NCBI GenBank assembly: GCA_902584445.1
Contig: CACHZY010000008.1
Location: forward strand, 1 to 64,000
DNA from: an uncultured Bacteroidota bacterium
GTDB lineage: Bacteria > Bacteroidota > Bacteroidia > Flavobacteriales > Flavobacteriaceae
Reading direction: 5' to 3'
DNA length: 64,000 nt
The notes under the pieces were generated by a model that was not told the DNA's origin, searched no databases, and saw nothing but the letters and a program-made list of their open reading frames with translations. The translations under genes and the position numbers were made by a program. Below, piece by piece: positions 36,106 to 47,023 of the stretch (the first letter of the stretch is position 1; each line of letters opens with the position of its first letter).

Positions 36106-38199
36106 ATGAATATTTTTTTTAAAATCCTATTTTTTGCTGCTACGAATCTATTTTTTTCTTGCAATTTTTTTGCCCTAAAAATGGGTGATTTCAAGCTTTT
36201 ACCCACCCCTCAAAACTTTCAAATTAATGGGGTTAGTAATTTGCAAACTGAAGATATATTATTTTTTTATAACCCCAACAAAAAAAATCTACCTCAAGGG
36301 AGTGGTTTTTTAGGTAATATAAAACGTGTTGATGTAGAAGAAAACGCTCAATTGATCTTCACAATTAACCCAGGTATTAAAATCAAAGATGAAGGATATA
36401 TCTTAAAAATTCTAAATGAAAAAATTATAATAAAAGCAAAAGATAAAGCTGGATTGATTTATGGCTTAGCCTCATTGGAACAATTAATGGAGGATTCAGA
36501 AGATCAAGCCGTCAACCTACCGCTATGTGAGATTAAAGACTATCCCCTTCTCACTTATCGTCCAATTCATTTGGATTTGAAGCATCACCGAGAGACCTTA
36601 GAATACTATTACGATTTGATTGATGAACTAAAAAAATACAAAATTAACGGAATCATCGCCGAAGTAGAAGATAAGATAGAATACAAACGTGAATCATTAA
36701 TTGGGTCTTCTGATGCATTTAGCATTAACGATTGGCAAAAGCTTAGTGAATATGCTAAAGAAAGAAATATTTCAATCAGTCCCCTCGTTCAAGGTCTTGG
36801 ACATGCATCATTTGTTTTAAAACATGAGCAATATAAAGATTTACGGGATGACCTTGAGAGTGACTGGGCATTCAATCCACTTGACACAAAAACCTACAAA
36901 GTTCAATATAACTTATACGAGGACGCATTAGAAGCCTTACCTCATGGAAAATACCTTCATGTCGGAGGAGACGAAGTGAAAACTACTGGAAGAAATAGTG
37001 GAAAATCGGCATTAGAGCTACAATTGATGTGGTTAAATAAAGTTTGTAAATTCGCTGAAGAGAAAGGTCGTATACCAATTTTTTGGGATGACATGTTACT
37101 AAAACAAGTAGGTGTTTATCGTCCAATGTTTCAACCAGAAAGAAGTAAAAAAGAAGTTGATAGTATTTGGAATAAAAATGAATATAAACTAAAGGAGTTT
37201 TTACCTCTTCTGCCAAAAAACTGTATCTACATGCGCTGGAATTATCATACACCTGAAGCTTATGGAAACACGAAAGCAATTGAGTGGTACAGAGATAACA
37301 GACTCCAAGTGATGGGAGCGACAGCAGGACAAACAAGATGGGTCCTTATGCCACAAAGAGAGGGGAATCTTAAACAAATACGAGATTTCGCAATGTCCTC
37401 AATTAAAAGTGGTTTACAAGGCTTACTATTAACTCTTTGGGATGACGATTCCCCGCACTTTGAGTTGTATAAACGAAGTATTATTGGGTTTGCTAATGAT
37501 ACTTGGTCTGGGGGTAAAATCAGCATAACTGAATTTAAAAAGGCCTATCGACAAAGGGTTTATTCAATTAGAGTTGCATCACCTGAATTTGCATTTATTG
37601 ATCAGCTCGAAACCCCTGTTGCCGAGTGGAAAAACATCTTATTAAAAGGTAACAAAAGAAATTATCTGATGAAAATGGAAAACCCATACGAAGAAGGTCT
37701 TATTGAACTCCCTAAACTTAAAAACCTGGGTTATTGGACTGAAAAATTTAAAGGCAGGATTAAACTTGCTGAAAATATGATTTTAAGTTGTGATTCTATC
37801 AGTTCAAAAATTAAACAAATGCAACGGATGGCATCTAGAAATAAATATTCACTTGAAATATATGAACGTGTGAATGAGTTGGTTGGATTCACTCCAAAAC
37901 TGTTACTCTTATTGAGGTTATTTGATCAAGCTCAAAACGAAGAGCAAAGGATAACTGCCTCTGAAAAAATAAGTTTTCTAAAAAAAGAGTTTTTTAATTT
38001 GAAGGATAGGTTTGAAGAGTCGTACTCTAAAACGCGAATTATTCACAAACCAAAAGACTATATTCTTGACCAGGATCATCACCATCATTTAGCAAACCAG
38101 TTGCACAGCTTTGATTGGCAGTTTAATGCTGAATTATTAATGTTTGAAAAAATTAGTGATCAACTAAAGGTTTACAGACAAAATGAAACGGATAATTAA
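36106..38199 (+). CDS. Glycoside hydrolase family 20-type exported protein (beta-hexosaminidase-like)
   Basis: The 697-residue protein starts with a hydrophobic export signal; Cys19 in L-F-F-S-C could be a loose lipobox, which would make it a lipoprotein. Residues about 30-145 resemble the GH20 N-terminal domain (L-L-P-T-P-Q-N-F). The barrel follows with Y-R-P-I-H-L-D-L-K and the catalytic pair Asp289-Glu290 in H-V-G-G-D-E-V. In GH20 the Asp stabilises the oxazolinium intermediate made by the substrate N-acetyl group and the Glu is the acid. A helical C-terminal region of about 200 residues is unusual for a simple hexosaminidase, and its role is unknown. Chitin- or peptidoglycan-derived GlcNAc is a plausible target but unproven. 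Confidence 0.8.
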   Translation: MNIFFKILFFAATNLFFSCNFFALKMGDFKLLPTPQNFQINGVSNLQTEDILFFYNPNKKNLPQGSGFLGNIKRVDVEENAQLIFTINPGIKIKDEGYILKILNEKIIIKAKDKAGLIYGLASLEQLMEDSEDQAVNLPLCEIKDYPLLTYRPIHLDLKHHRETLEYYYDLIDELKKYKINGIIAEVEDKIEYKRESLIGSSDAFSINDWQKLSEYAKERNISISPLVQGLGHASFVLKHEQYKDLRDDLESDWAFNPLDTKTYKVQYNLYEDALEALPHGKYLHVGGDEVKTTGRNSGKSALELQLMWLNKVCKFAEEKGRIPIFWDDMLLKQVGVYRPMFQPERSKKEVDSIWNKNEYKLKEFLPLLPKNCIYMRWNYHTPEAYGNTKAIEWYRDNRLQVMGATAGQTRWVLMPQREGNLKQIRDFAMSSIKSGLQGLLLTLWDDDSPHFELYKRSIIGFANDTWSGGKISITEFKKAYRQRVYSIRVASPEFAFIDQLETPVAEWKNILLKGNKRNYLMKMENPYEEGLIELPKLKNLGYWTEKFKGRIKLAENMILSCDSISSKIKQMQRMASRNKYSLEIYERVNELVGFTPKLLLLLRLFDQAQNEEQRITASEKISFLKKEFFNLKDRFEESYSKTRIIHKPKDYILDQDHHHHLANQLHSFDWQFNAELLMFEKISDQLKVYRQNETDN

Positions 38200-38205
38200 A
38201 AAAAA

Positions 38206-39840
38206 TTATAGAATATAATCAGAGGAAACAAAGTTTGACTCGTTAGAGTTTAAAAGCGTTTCTAAAATTTCATTATTATAAGCATTATCCTTAGATGCTA
38301 CAAATGAACGAATAGAAAACGAACGTAAGGCATCGAAAACACTCAATGTACTTACAGCGGAATTTTTTCTACCAGTAAATGGGTATACGTCTGGACCTCG
38401 CTGACAAGCACTATTTAGGTTAACCCTACAAACCAAATTAGCCAAAATATCAATCAGCGGACCTATTTTTCTAACATCTCTTCCAAATAGGCTTACTTGT
38501 TGACCATAATCAGAATCAGCCATAGCATCTAAAGGCTCGTTAATATCTTTGTAAGAAATAATTGGAACCACTGGACCAAATTGTTCCTCATGATATAAAT
38601 TCATAGATTTATCAATGGGATAAATTACAGCTGGGTAAGTGTAGTTTTCAGTCATTTCACCCCCCTTTTTATTCAACACTCTAGCTCCTTTTGAAGTTGC
38701 ATCTTCAATTAAATCTTTGATGTATTTGGGTTTATTTGGCTCAGGAAGTGGAGTTAAAAAAACGTCTTCCTCCCAAGGCATACCATATTTTAAATTGTCC
38801 ACAGCTTTTGAGAATTTTTTGTTGAATTCATCAATTATAGACTCATGTACATATAGTACTTTAAGTGCAGTACATCTTTGTCCGTTATATGATAATGTAC
38901 CAGATATACATTCTTTAATCGTATGATCTAAATCTGCATCAGGAAGAATTATTCCTGGATTCTTAGCTTCAAGTCCAAGGACTAATCTCAATCTATTTTT
39001 ATTTGGGTGTTCATCTTGTAATGCTACTGCAGAGGAGCTGTGACCTATTAAAGCTAAAACATCAATATAACCTGATTTCATAATTGGTTGTGCTATTTTT
39101 CTACCTCTTCCAAAAAGAATATTAACAACTCCAGGAGGAAAACTCTGTTGAAAAGCTTCCATTAATGGTGTGATTAAAAGAACTCCATGTTTTGCAGGCT
39201 TAAAAATCGCAGTATTACCCATTAATATTGCAGGAATTAAAAGGCAGAAAGTTTCATTAAGAGGATAGTTGTAGGGTCCTAAACATAAAACTACGCCTAG
39301 AGGACTTCTTCTAATATGGGCATGAATACTACCTTCTTTTTCAAATTTAGCACTTTTTTGATCTAACTTTTTGTATGCATCAATAGTGTCGTAAATATAC
39401 TCAACTGTTCGATCAAACTCTTTTTGAGAATCATTAAGAGTTTTGCCTATCTCCCACATCAAAAAGTTAACTACTTCATTTCGATGGATTTTCATTTTTT
39501 CAACAAAACGTTCCATACAACTTAATCTTTCCCTTACGCGCATAGTTGGCCATTGACCTTTACCCCTATCAAAAGCATTTTTTGCTGACTCAAGGGCCTG
39601 AAGTGCAGGTTCTGATTCCATGTCAGGAACAGTTCCTAATAAGGTTGGAACCATTTTACCGACGTTATTTTTAGTACGTATGGTAGAGTAAACTTCCGTT
39701 ACAGGACCTGACCATTTTTTTAGTTCACCACCAATTAAAAATTGTTTGTAATGGGTTAATTTTGGAATATAATTTTGAGGAATATCACTTAACACAAAAC
39801 CTGTTTTAGATTTGGTTTCAGGCTTCAAAACTGAACTCAT
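38206..39840 (-). CDS. Aldehyde dehydrogenase, NADP-dependent glyceraldehyde-3-phosphate dehydrogenase (GapN)-like
   Basis: The 544-residue protein belongs to the aldehyde dehydrogenase superfamily. It has G-P-Y-N-Y-P-L-N-E, the general-base motif V-L-G-L-E-A-K-N-P, the catalytic Cys in [10 protein letters not shown], and E-E-Q-F-G-P-V-V-P. It also contains [17 protein letters not shown], a late region that I recall from GapN-type enzymes. GapN oxidises glyceraldehyde-3-phosphate directly to 3-phosphoglycerate, yielding NADPH instead of ATP. The assignment to GapN rather than another aldehyde dehydrogenase rests on this family resemblance. It stands alone, convergent with the GH20-type gene with 6 bases between stops. 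Confidence 0.8.
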   Translation of the reverse strand: MSSVLKPETKSKTGFVLSDIPQNYIPKLTHYKQFLIGGELKKWSGPVTEVYSTIRTKNNVGKMVPTLLGTVPDMESEPALQALESAKNAFDRGKGQWPTMRVRERLSCMERFVEKMKIHRNEVVNFLMWEIGKTLNDSQKEFDRTVEYIYDTIDAYKKLDQKSAKFEKEGSIHAHIRRSPLGVVLCLGPYNYPLNETFCLLIPAILMGNTAIFKPAKHGVLLITPLMEAFQQSFPPGVVNILFGRGRKIAQPIMKSGYIDVLALIGHSSSAVALQDEHPNKNRLRLVLGLEAKNPGIILPDADLDHTIKECISGTLSYNGQRCTALKVLYVHESIIDEFNKKFSKAVDNLKYGMPWEEDVFLTPLPEPNKPKYIKDLIEDATSKGARVLNKKGGEMTENYTYPAVIYPIDKSMNLYHEEQFGPVVPIISYKDINEPLDAMADSDYGQQVSLFGRDVRKIGPLIDILANLVCRVNLNSACQRGPDVYPFTGRKNSAVSTLSVFDALRSFSIRSFVASKDNAYNNEILETLLNSNESNFVSSDYIL

Positions 39841-39871
39841 ATATAATTTGTTTTGTTAAATATTTCAAGGG

Positions 39872-39879
39872 CAAATTTA
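39872..39879 (-). promoter_or_regulatory. Putative -7 element of the gapN-like gene
   Basis: On the minus strand these bases read TAAATTTG, a TAnnTTTG match about 31 bases before the ATG at 39840. No -33 TTG was found at the right distance. Confidence 0.35.
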
Positions 39880-39968
39880 AACAAATTTATTTTCATATAA
39901 ATTTTAAAAGATGAGGAAAATAAACTTTAAGCTTGAAAATTAATCACAAAGATTTAATAATTTTTGAT

Positions 39969-41444
39969 TCAAATTATTTTTTTCATTGCGGTCATTGACT
40001 CTCTTAATTCATATCCAATTATTTCTACAGGATGATAACGAATAATTTCATTAACATCAATCAATTTTCGATTATCAACTCCATTTCCCTCACCTTTATC
40101 AAACACCTTTCCAATAACATTAGTGTCAATTGTTTTCATAAAATCTACCAAAAGTGGCTTTGCTGCATGATCAAATAAGTAACAACCGTACTCAGCAGTG
40201 TCAGATATGACACGGTTCATTTCAAATAATTTCTTTCTTGCAATAGTATTTGCAATTAATGGTGTCTCATGCAATGATTCGTAGTATGCTGACTCTTCCT
40301 TAATTCCAGAGGCTACCATAGTATCAAAAGCAAGTTCTACACCTGCTCTTACAAACGCAACCATTAATAAACCATGGTCGAAATATTCCTGATCTGAAAT
40401 ATCTTCATCGGTTATTTTGGTTTTTTCGAATGCAGTTTCACCAGTTGCGGCTCGCCATTCCAAAAGATTTTTATCATCATTTGCCCAGTCATCCATCATA
40501 GTCTTAGAAAAGTGCCCAGACATAATGTCATCCATATGTTTTTGAAATAATGGGGTAAGGATCTCTTTTAGATTTTCAGATAGCTCAAAAGCTTTAATTT
40601 TTGAGGGGTTCGACAAACGATCCATCATATTTGTAATACCCCCATGTTTTAATGCTTCAGTAATAGTCTCCCAACCATATTGAACTAATTTGGCAGCATA
40701 TCCTGGATCGATACCTTGATCAACCATTTTATCAAAACAAAGAATCGAACCTGTTTGAAGTACCCCACAAAGTATAGTTTGCTCTCCCATTAAGTCAGAC
40801 TTTACCTCTGCAACAAATGAAGACTCAAGTACTCCAGCACGGTGACCTCCTGTAGCAACAGCATATGCTTTAGCATATTCTAGACCAATACCTTGGGGAT
40901 TGTTTTCGGGGTGAACGGCAATGAGGGTCGGTACTCCAAAGCCTCTTAAGTATTCTTCTCTAACCTCTGAGCCTGGGCACTTTGGTGCAACCATTATTAC
41001 AGTTAAGTCCTTTCTAATAGTCATTCCCTCCTCTACAATATTAAACCCGTGAGAGTATGAAAGTGTTGCCCCTTTTTTCATTAAAGGAACAACGGATTCA
41101 ATTACCGAAGAATGATTCTTGTCTGGTGTAAGGTTAATGACTAAATCGGCAGTTGGAACCATCGACTCATAATTACCAACTTTAAATTTGTTATCAACAG
41201 CATTTCGATAGGAAGCCCTTTTTTGATCAATAGCTCCTTGACGAAGGGTGTAACTAATTTCTAGACCTGAGTCACGCATATTTAAGCCCTGATTAAGTCC
41301 TTGTGCACCACACCCAATAATAACGATTTTTTTGTCTTTTAAAGCAGTAACACCGTTATCAAACTCAGATAAATTCATGAATCGGCATTGACCTAATTGA
41401 TATAATTTTTCAGCAAGCGAAATTTGATTAAAATAGTTGGCCAT
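39969..41444 (-). CDS. ilvC: Ketol-acid reductoisomerase, class II (long form)
   Basis: IlvC rearranges and reduces acetolactate or acetohydroxybutyrate with NADPH. The 491-residue length with a duplicated C-terminal knot domain marks the class II form seen in E. coli. The Rossmann loop reads [19 protein letters not shown], followed by [10 protein letters not shown] and metal-binding segments such as [11 protein letters not shown]. It is the last gene of ilvD-ilvB-ilvN-ilvC, 17 bases after ilvN. Confidence 0.97.
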   Translation of the reverse strand: MANYFNQISLAEKLYQLGQCRFMNLSEFDNGVTALKDKKIVIIGCGAQGLNQGLNMRDSGLEISYTLRQGAIDQKRASYRNAVDNKFKVGNYESMVPTADLVINLTPDKNHSSVIESVVPLMKKGATLSYSHGFNIVEEGMTIRKDLTVIMVAPKCPGSEVREEYLRGFGVPTLIAVHPENNPQGIGLEYAKAYAVATGGHRAGVLESSFVAEVKSDLMGEQTILCGVLQTGSILCFDKMVDQGIDPGYAAKLVQYGWETITEALKHGGITNMMDRLSNPSKIKAFELSENLKEILTPLFQKHMDDIMSGHFSKTMMDDWANDDKNLLEWRAATGETAFEKTKITDEDISDQEYFDHGLLMVAFVRAGVELAFDTMVASGIKEESAYYESLHETPLIANTIARKKLFEMNRVISDTAEYGCYLFDHAAKPLLVDFMKTIDTNVIGKVFDKGEGNGVDNRKLIDVNEIIRYHPVEIIGYELRESMTAMKKII

Positions 41445-41461
41445 TTTTTTATTATTATTAA

Positions 41462-42001
41462 TTAATTGTCTTTTTTAAATTTACTTAGGAGTTCTGTTAT
41501 CTCCATTTTAGATTTAGTCACGGATATCCTCCCAGAGCGTACAAATTGTAAAAGACCGAATGGAGCTAAATCCTGATGTAATCTGTCGGTTTCATTTCTA
41601 AATCCTGTTTTCTCAATAACAAAGAACTCAGGAGAGACGGTTACAATATTAGCATGACTTTCTTTTATAATATTTTGAATATGTCTTTCCTCAAAAAGGG
41701 AACTAGATTTTACTTTATAAAGTGCTGTTTCTTGGAAAATTGTTTCTTCATCTGTGTGATAATAGGCTTTGATTACGTCAACTTGTTTTTCGATCTGTTG
41801 GATCAATTTTTTGACTCTTTCTTCATCTATATTCACAACTATTACAAATCTAAAAACATCTTTAATTTCAGATTGAGAAGTGGTAAGACTTTCAATATTA
41901 AAATGTCTTTTTAAAAAAATCGAGGAAATGCGGTTTAGTAAACCAACATTATTCTCCGAGTAAATCGATATAGTATAAGTCTTTAATTCTTTATCTGCCA
42001 T
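41462..42001 (-). CDS. ilvN: Acetolactate synthase small (regulatory) subunit
   Basis: The 179-residue protein has the N-terminal ACT domain of the small subunit: [16 protein letters not shown] followed by F-N-I-E-S-L-T, where valine binds to give feedback control. A second ACT-like region follows. It activates and regulates IlvB. Its start is 2 bases after the ilvB stop, fitting stoichiometric coupling. Confidence 0.94.
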   Translation of the reverse strand: MADKELKTYTISIYSENNVGLLNRISSIFLKRHFNIESLTTSQSEIKDVFRFVIVVNIDEERVKKLIQQIEKQVDVIKAYYHTDEETIFQETALYKVKSSSLFEERHIQNIIKESHANIVTVSPEFFVIEKTGFRNETDRLHQDLAPFGLLQFVRSGRISVTKSKMEITELLSKFKKDN

Positions 42002-42003
42002 AA

Positions 42004-43737
42004 TTATTTTAATCGAATATCAGAAACGGATGCACCAGTGGGTATCATTGGGAATACATTATCCTCTTTTTCAACACAAACTTCTAGGAAATAAGGTTTA
42101 TCAGAAGCAATCATTTCGGCCACGGCCGCATCTAAATTTTTTCTTTTATCCACGCGTTTGGCATCTAAAAAGTAGCCCTTTGCAATTGTAACAAAATCGG
42201 GGTTAACCATTTCAGTTGAAGCGTAACGTTTATCAAAAAATAATTGTTGCCATTGCCTGACCATGCCAAGAAAATCGTTGTTTAATACTACAATTTTAAC
42301 TGCAGCTTGAGTTTGAAAAATTGTTCCTAATTCTTGGATAGTCATTTGATAACCTCCATCACCGATTACAGCAACAACTTCTCTTTCTGGTGCCCCCATT
42401 TTTGCTCCCAAAGCTGCGGGAAGTGCGAACCCCATTGTACCCAATCCACCAGATGTTACATTACTTTTTGAACGAATAAACTCAGCGTATCTGCAGGCAA
42501 CCATTTGGTGTTGACCAACATCAGTAACGATAACTGCATCTCCTTTAGTGTATTTATTTATTGAAACAATAACTTCTCCCATACTTAACCCTTCCTTCCT
42601 GGGTCGCAAATCTTTGTCAATAACCTCATTAATCTCTATTTTCATTAAGTCATTAAATCTTTGCATCCATTTAGGGTGAGACTTTTTCTCAACTAACGGA
42701 AGGAGTACTTTTAAGCTTTCTTTGCAATTACCTAAAACTGGTAAATCAGCTTTTACATTCTTATCAACTTCTGCAGGGTCAATTTCAAAATGAATCACTT
42801 TTGCCTGTTTCGCATAAGTATTTAAATCTCCAGTTACCCGATCGTCAAATCGCATTCCAATGGCAATAAGAAGATCACACTCGTTAGTTAAAATATTAGG
42901 ACCGTAATTTCCATGCATTCCAACCATTCCTACGTTTTGTGGATGAGAGGTCGCCAATGCGGAAAGACCTAAAATAGTCCAGGCAGCAGGAATTCCTGAT
43001 TTTTCTACAAAATCTTTAAACTCTTGTTCAGCTCTACCAAGAATTACCCCTTGACCCCATACAATAAAGGGTTTTTCGGCATTATTAATTAATTCAGCAG
43101 CTTGGGTGACTGCATCAAGGTCTAATTCAGGAACAGGTTTATAACTTCTGACACCCAAACATTTTTTGTAACTAAAGTTAAAGCTATTAAATTGGGCATC
43201 TTTAGTAATATCAATTAAAACAGGTCCTGGCCTTCCAGATTTAGCTACATAAAAAGCTTTTGCAAAAATTTCGGGAATTTCTGAAGCCTTTGTTATTTGA
43301 TAGTTCCATTTGGTAACGGGAGTAGATAAACCTATAATATCTGTTTCTTGAAATGCATCAGAACCGAGAAGGTGGGAGGCAACTTGGCCTGTAATACAAA
43401 CCATTGGTGTAGAATCAATTTGTGCATCGGCAATACCAGTTACAAGGTTTGTTGCCCCAGGGCCAGATGTTGCTATAGCAACTCCAACTTTACCCGAAGT
43501 TCTAGCAAAACCTTGAGCAGCATGAGTTGCGCCCTGTTCATGTCTAGTTAGCACGTGATTAAGCTGATCTTGAAATTTATAAAGTTCATCATAAACGGGC
43601 ATGATGGCACCACCAGGGTAGCCATAAATCAAATCAACTCCCTCGGCAAGCAAGCAGCGAATAACCGCTTCTGCTCCAGTAATTTTAATAGTTTCAGATT
43701 CAGCCTCCTGTAAGGCAATTTGATCTCTTGTCTTCAT
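42004..43737 (-). CDS. ilvB: Acetolactate synthase large (catalytic) subunit
   Basis: IlvB joins two pyruvates, or pyruvate and 2-oxobutanoate, using thiamine diphosphate, FAD and Mg. The 577-residue protein has Y-G-Y-P-G-G-A-I-M-P-V-Y-D-E, the catalytic Glu in L-T-R-H-E-Q-G-A-T-H, and the ThDP motif beginning V-I-G-D-G-G-Y-Q-M-T and ending V-V-L-N-N. It lies between ilvD and ilvN with gaps of 9 and 2 bases. It provides 2-oxoisovalerate for valine, leucine and pantothenate, the last via panB elsewhere in the window. Confidence 0.97.
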   Translation of the reverse strand: MKTRDQIALQEAESETIKITGAEAVIRCLLAEGVDLIYGYPGGAIMPVYDELYKFQDQLNHVLTRHEQGATHAAQGFARTSGKVGVAIATSGPGATNLVTGIADAQIDSTPMVCITGQVASHLLGSDAFQETDIIGLSTPVTKWNYQITKASEIPEIFAKAFYVAKSGRPGPVLIDITKDAQFNSFNFSYKKCLGVRSYKPVPELDLDAVTQAAELINNAEKPFIVWGQGVILGRAEQEFKDFVEKSGIPAAWTILGLSALATSHPQNVGMVGMHGNYGPNILTNECDLLIAIGMRFDDRVTGDLNTYAKQAKVIHFEIDPAEVDKNVKADLPVLGNCKESLKVLLPLVEKKSHPKWMQRFNDLMKIEINEVIDKDLRPRKEGLSMGEVIVSINKYTKGDAVIVTDVGQHQMVACRYAEFIRSKSNVTSGGLGTMGFALPAALGAKMGAPEREVVAVIGDGGYQMTIQELGTIFQTQAAVKIVVLNNDFLGMVRQWQQLFFDKRYASTEMVNPDFVTIAKGYFLDAKRVDKRKNLDAAVAEMIASDKPYFLEVCVEKEDNVFPMIPTGASVSDIRLK

Positions 43738-43746
43738 TTTCCTAAA

Positions 43747-45420
43747 CTAGTTATCGGTAACGCAACCCTCCGAGGCAGTCGCTACGCATTTAATATATTT
43801 ATGTAATACCCCTCGGGTAAATTTATAAGGAGGTTTAACCCATCTAGATTTTCTACTTTCTAATACTTCATCTGAGACATCAACACTCAAAGTATTTGTT
43901 TCAGCATCAATAGTTATTTTATCACCATCTTCAATTAATCCTATTACTCCACCCTCTTGAGCCTCAGGGACTATATGTCCGACAACAAAGCCATGAGTTC
44001 CTCCAGAGAATCGCCCATCAGTAATTAAGGCAACATTTTTTCCTAATCCTGCTCCCATAATTGCAGCAGTTGGTTTTAACATTTCAGGCATACCGGGCCC
44101 TCCTTTAGGGCCTTCATATCGAATTACAACTACATCTCCTTTTTGTACTTTCCCCTCTCCTATTCCAATATTTGCCTCATATTCACCGTCAAAAACGCGT
44201 GCTGGCCCAATAAACTTCAAACCTTCTTTTCCAGTTATTTTTGCAACTGAACCTTGGGCAGCTAAATTGCCTTTAAGTATTCTGATGTGACCCGTTGGTT
44301 TTATTGGGTTATTTAGTGGTCTAATTATGTCTTGACCTTTTTTTAATCCTTCCAAACTTTCTAAATTTTCCGATAAAGTTTTACCAGTGATTGTAATGCA
44401 ATCTCCGTGTAACATATTATTCTCCAACATAAACTTAAGGACTGCTGGAATACCTCCCACTGCATGAAGATCTTTCATTAAATACTTTCCACTCGGTTTT
44501 AGGTCAGCAAGAAATGGAGTCGTGTCACTAATTCTCTGAAAGTCATCGATTGATAGATCAATTTTTGCAGCATGAGCTATCGCAAGAAAATGGAGCACTG
44601 CATTGGTAGAGCCTCCAAGAACTGCAATTAGTCGCAGAGCATTCTCCAATGATTTTTTTGTAACAATATCTAAGGGTTTTAAGTCTTGCTCAATTAATCC
44701 ACGTAAAGCCTTACCTACAGACTTACAATCCTCTATTTTCTCAATACTTACTGCAGGATTAGATGAACTGTAAGGTAATCCCATCCCCAATGTCTCAATT
44801 GCAGAAGCCATAGTATTAGCAGTATACATTCCTCCACATGCCCCAGCACCAGGACATGCATTTCTTATTACTTTTTTATATTCTTTTTCATCAATTTTTC
44901 CAGCAACTTTTTCTCCCCAAGCTTCAAAAGCTGAAACAACATCCAATTCTTTATCACGAATACAACCAGAGGCTATAGTTCCTCCATAAACTAGGATACT
45001 TGGTCGATTTAAACGCAACATTGCCATCAAAGCACCTGGCATGTTTTTATCACATCCAACTACAGTTACTAAACCATCATATGACATTGCCTGCACAACG
45101 GTTTCAACAGAGTCCGCAATTACGTCTCTTGAAGGCAAAGAAAATCGCATTCCAGGAGTTCCCATCGAAATGCCGTCACTGACACCGATTGTATTAAAGA
45201 TTAGTCCTAGCATATCGTAAGTAGCAATGCCGTCCTTGACATGAACAGATAGATCATTTAAGTGCATATTACAAGGATTTCCCTCATAGCCGGTACTCGC
45301 AATACCTATCAGGGGCTTTTGAAAATCCTCATCGGTCATTCCAATTGCATGAAGCATGGCTTGAGCAGCAGGTTGAGTAGGATCTTGCGTTACTTGTCTA
45401 CTAAATTTATTAAGGGTCAT
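43747..45420 (-). CDS. ilvD: Dihydroxy-acid dehydratase
   Basis: IlvD dehydrates dihydroxyisovalerate and dihydroxymethylvalerate with an iron-sulfur cluster. The 557-residue protein shows the cluster-type cysteines in [10 protein letters not shown] and [13 protein letters not shown], the segment G-G-S-T-N-A-V-L-H, and a C-terminal R-F-S-G-G-T-H-G. It is the first gene of the minus-strand ilv operon. A hairpin-forming inverted repeat lies 21 bases upstream of its ATG. No leader peptide rich in Val, Leu or Ile was seen there. Confidence 0.97.
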   Translation of the reverse strand: MTLNKFSRQVTQDPTQPAAQAMLHAIGMTDEDFQKPLIGIASTGYEGNPCNMHLNDLSVHVKDGIATYDMLGLIFNTIGVSDGISMGTPGMRFSLPSRDVIADSVETVVQAMSYDGLVTVVGCDKNMPGALMAMLRLNRPSILVYGGTIASGCIRDKELDVVSAFEAWGEKVAGKIDEKEYKKVIRNACPGAGACGGMYTANTMASAIETLGMGLPYSSSNPAVSIEKIEDCKSVGKALRGLIEQDLKPLDIVTKKSLENALRLIAVLGGSTNAVLHFLAIAHAAKIDLSIDDFQRISDTTPFLADLKPSGKYLMKDLHAVGGIPAVLKFMLENNMLHGDCITITGKTLSENLESLEGLKKGQDIIRPLNNPIKPTGHIRILKGNLAAQGSVAKITGKEGLKFIGPARVFDGEYEANIGIGEGKVQKGDVVVIRYEGPKGGPGMPEMLKPTAAIMGAGLGKNVALITDGRFSGGTHGFVVGHIVPEAQEGGVIGLIEDGDKITIDAETNTLSVDVSDEVLESRKSRWVKPPYKFTRGVLHKYIKCVATASEGCVTDN

Positions 45421-45440
45421 TAGGACTAGTTTGCTGCTAA

Positions 45441-45478
45441 ATTAGATGCATGACATCGAATATGTGATCATATCTAAT
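45441..45478 (-). promoter_or_regulatory. Inverted repeat upstream of ilvD
   Basis: ATTAGAT (45441-45447) and ATCTAAT (45472-45478) form a perfect 7-bp repeat, extended inward by partly matching ATGA/TCAT and CAT/ATG blocks. It could be an operator or a hairpin in the 5' leader of the ilv transcript, ending 21 bases before the ATG. Confidence 0.4.
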
Positions 45479-45631
45479 GATTTTCACTATGTTCAAATTA
45501 ATTTAATTCTATCTAAATTGTTGTAAATCAATTAATTATATAGTATTTATTAATACACTCAAAAGTTAAAAAAACGAACAAATCAATTTGACTTATATTT
45601 AGAAAGGAATATTATCCAAAAATACCAAAGA

Positions 45632-47023
45632 ATGACAAATGATGTAAGTAAAGTAGTCTCTAATTTATATATAAAGCAAAAAGATTTTTTTGCTTCACAA
45701 ATCACAAAAACTAATGCGTATAGAATTCAAAAATTAAAAGCTTTAAGAAAAGAAATAATTACAAGGGAATTAGAGATTCATGAGGCTCTTAATCAAGATA
45801 TGCGAAAATCTGCCTTTGAGGCTATGACATCTGAAACTGTTTTGGTTAGTAAGGAACTTTCATTGATGATTAAAATGCTTCCGCTCTGGAGTAGGGTTCG
45901 TCGAGCAAAAAGTAGTTTGATTAATTTTCCTTCGAAAGATTACATTAAACCTGAGCCATTTGGAAATACTTTGATGATAAGTCCATGGAATTACCCTTTT
46001 CAGCTGGCTATCACTCCATTAATAGGTGCTGTTGCAGCTGGGAATACTGTGGTATTAAAACCTTCAGAATACGCACCTCACACATCAGTTGTTATTAAAA
46101 AAATTATTACAAATGTTTTTGATCCTGGACATGTATCGGTAATGGAGGGGGATGCTAAAGTCGCTACAGAATTACTAAAAAAGCGTTGGGATTTCATAAT
46201 GTTTACAGGAAGTACTAGAGTAGGAAAAATTATAGCTAAAGCTGCTGCAGTCCATTTAACACCAACTACACTCGAATTAGGGGGAAAAAGTCCATGTATT
46301 GTAGATGAATCGGCCCCAATAGGTATTACAGCAAAAAGAATTGTTTGGGGTAAATTTCTAAACTGTGGACAAACTTGTATTGCTCCAGATTATTTATTGG
46401 TTAATGAAAATGTTAAATCAAATTTAATTGCAGCTTTAATTAAAGAAATTGAACTAGCTTTTGGGAAAGATCAAAAAAAATCAGAAGATTATGGCCGCAT
46501 CGCTCATTTGGATCATTTCAAAAATCTTAAAGCTGCGATTAAAGGCGAAAAAGTCATTTATGGAGCAAAAACAGAGAAAAAAAGCCTTTTCTTCAGTCCT
46601 ACACTAGTTGAATCCCCCGCTATGGAAGGTATGTTGATGAAAGAGGAAATTTTTGGCCCAATATTACCAATAATTACTTATCAGGAGGAAGTAGAAATCC
46701 ATCATTTTTTAAAATCACAAGAAAAACCTTTAGCTTTTTATGTTTTTTCAAATAGAAACAAATTTATCAATCAATTATTCAATCGATATTCATTTGGTGG
46801 TGGAGTTGCAAATGACTCAATCATTCAATTTGCTAATGATAACCTTCCATTTGGTGGAATAGGCCAAAGTGGAATGGGAGCTTATCATGGTAAATATAGT
46901 TTTAAAAATTTTTCTCACGAAAAACCATTTATCAAACGTTCTTTTTGGTTTGATATACCCGGAAGGTACGCACCTTATCCAAAGTCATTATCTTTGCTAA
47001 AGTTTTTACTTAAAAATATTTAA
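45632..47023 (+). CDS. Aldehyde dehydrogenase, class 3 (fatty-aldehyde) type
   Basis: The 463-residue protein lacks the N-terminal extension of most aldehyde dehydrogenases, as class 3 enzymes do. Motifs include I-S-P-W-N-Y-P-F-Q-L, the general-base motif L-E-L-G-G-K-S-P-C-I-V, the catalytic Cys in F-L-N-C-G-Q-T-C-I-A-P-D-Y, and E-E-I-F-G-P-I-L-P. It oxidises medium or long aldehydes with NAD(P). The C-terminal hydrophobic stretch L-S-L-L-K-F-L-L might touch the membrane. The nitroreductase gene overlaps its stop by one base (TAATG), so the pair is translationally coupled. Confidence 0.92.
   Translation: MTNDVSKVVSNLYIKQKDFFASQITKTNAYRIQKLKALRKEIITRELEIHEALNQDMRKSAFEAMTSETVLVSKELSLMIKMLPLWSRVRRAKSSLINFPSKDYIKPEPFGNTLMISPWNYPFQLAITPLIGAVAAGNTVVLKPSEYAPHTSVVIKKIITNVFDPGHVSVMEGDAKVATELLKKRWDFIMFTGSTRVGKIIAKAAAVHLTPTTLELGGKSPCIVDESAPIGITAKRIVWGKFLNCGQTCIAPDYLLVNENVKSNLIAALIKEIELAFGKDQKKSEDYGRIAHLDHFKNLKAAIKGEKVIYGAKTEKKSLFFSPTLVESPAMEGMLMKEEIFGPILPIITYQEEVEIHHFLKSQEKPLAFYVFSNRNKFINQLFNRYSFGGGVANDSIIQFANDNLPFGGIGQSGMGAYHGKYSFKNFSHEKPFIKRSFWFDIPGRYAPYPKSLSLLKFLLKNI

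Noticed and set aside
38073-38090. Run of four histidines near the end of the GH20-type protein
   Set aside because: It is within the natural reading frame in AT-rich native sequence; not a tag or cloning trace.
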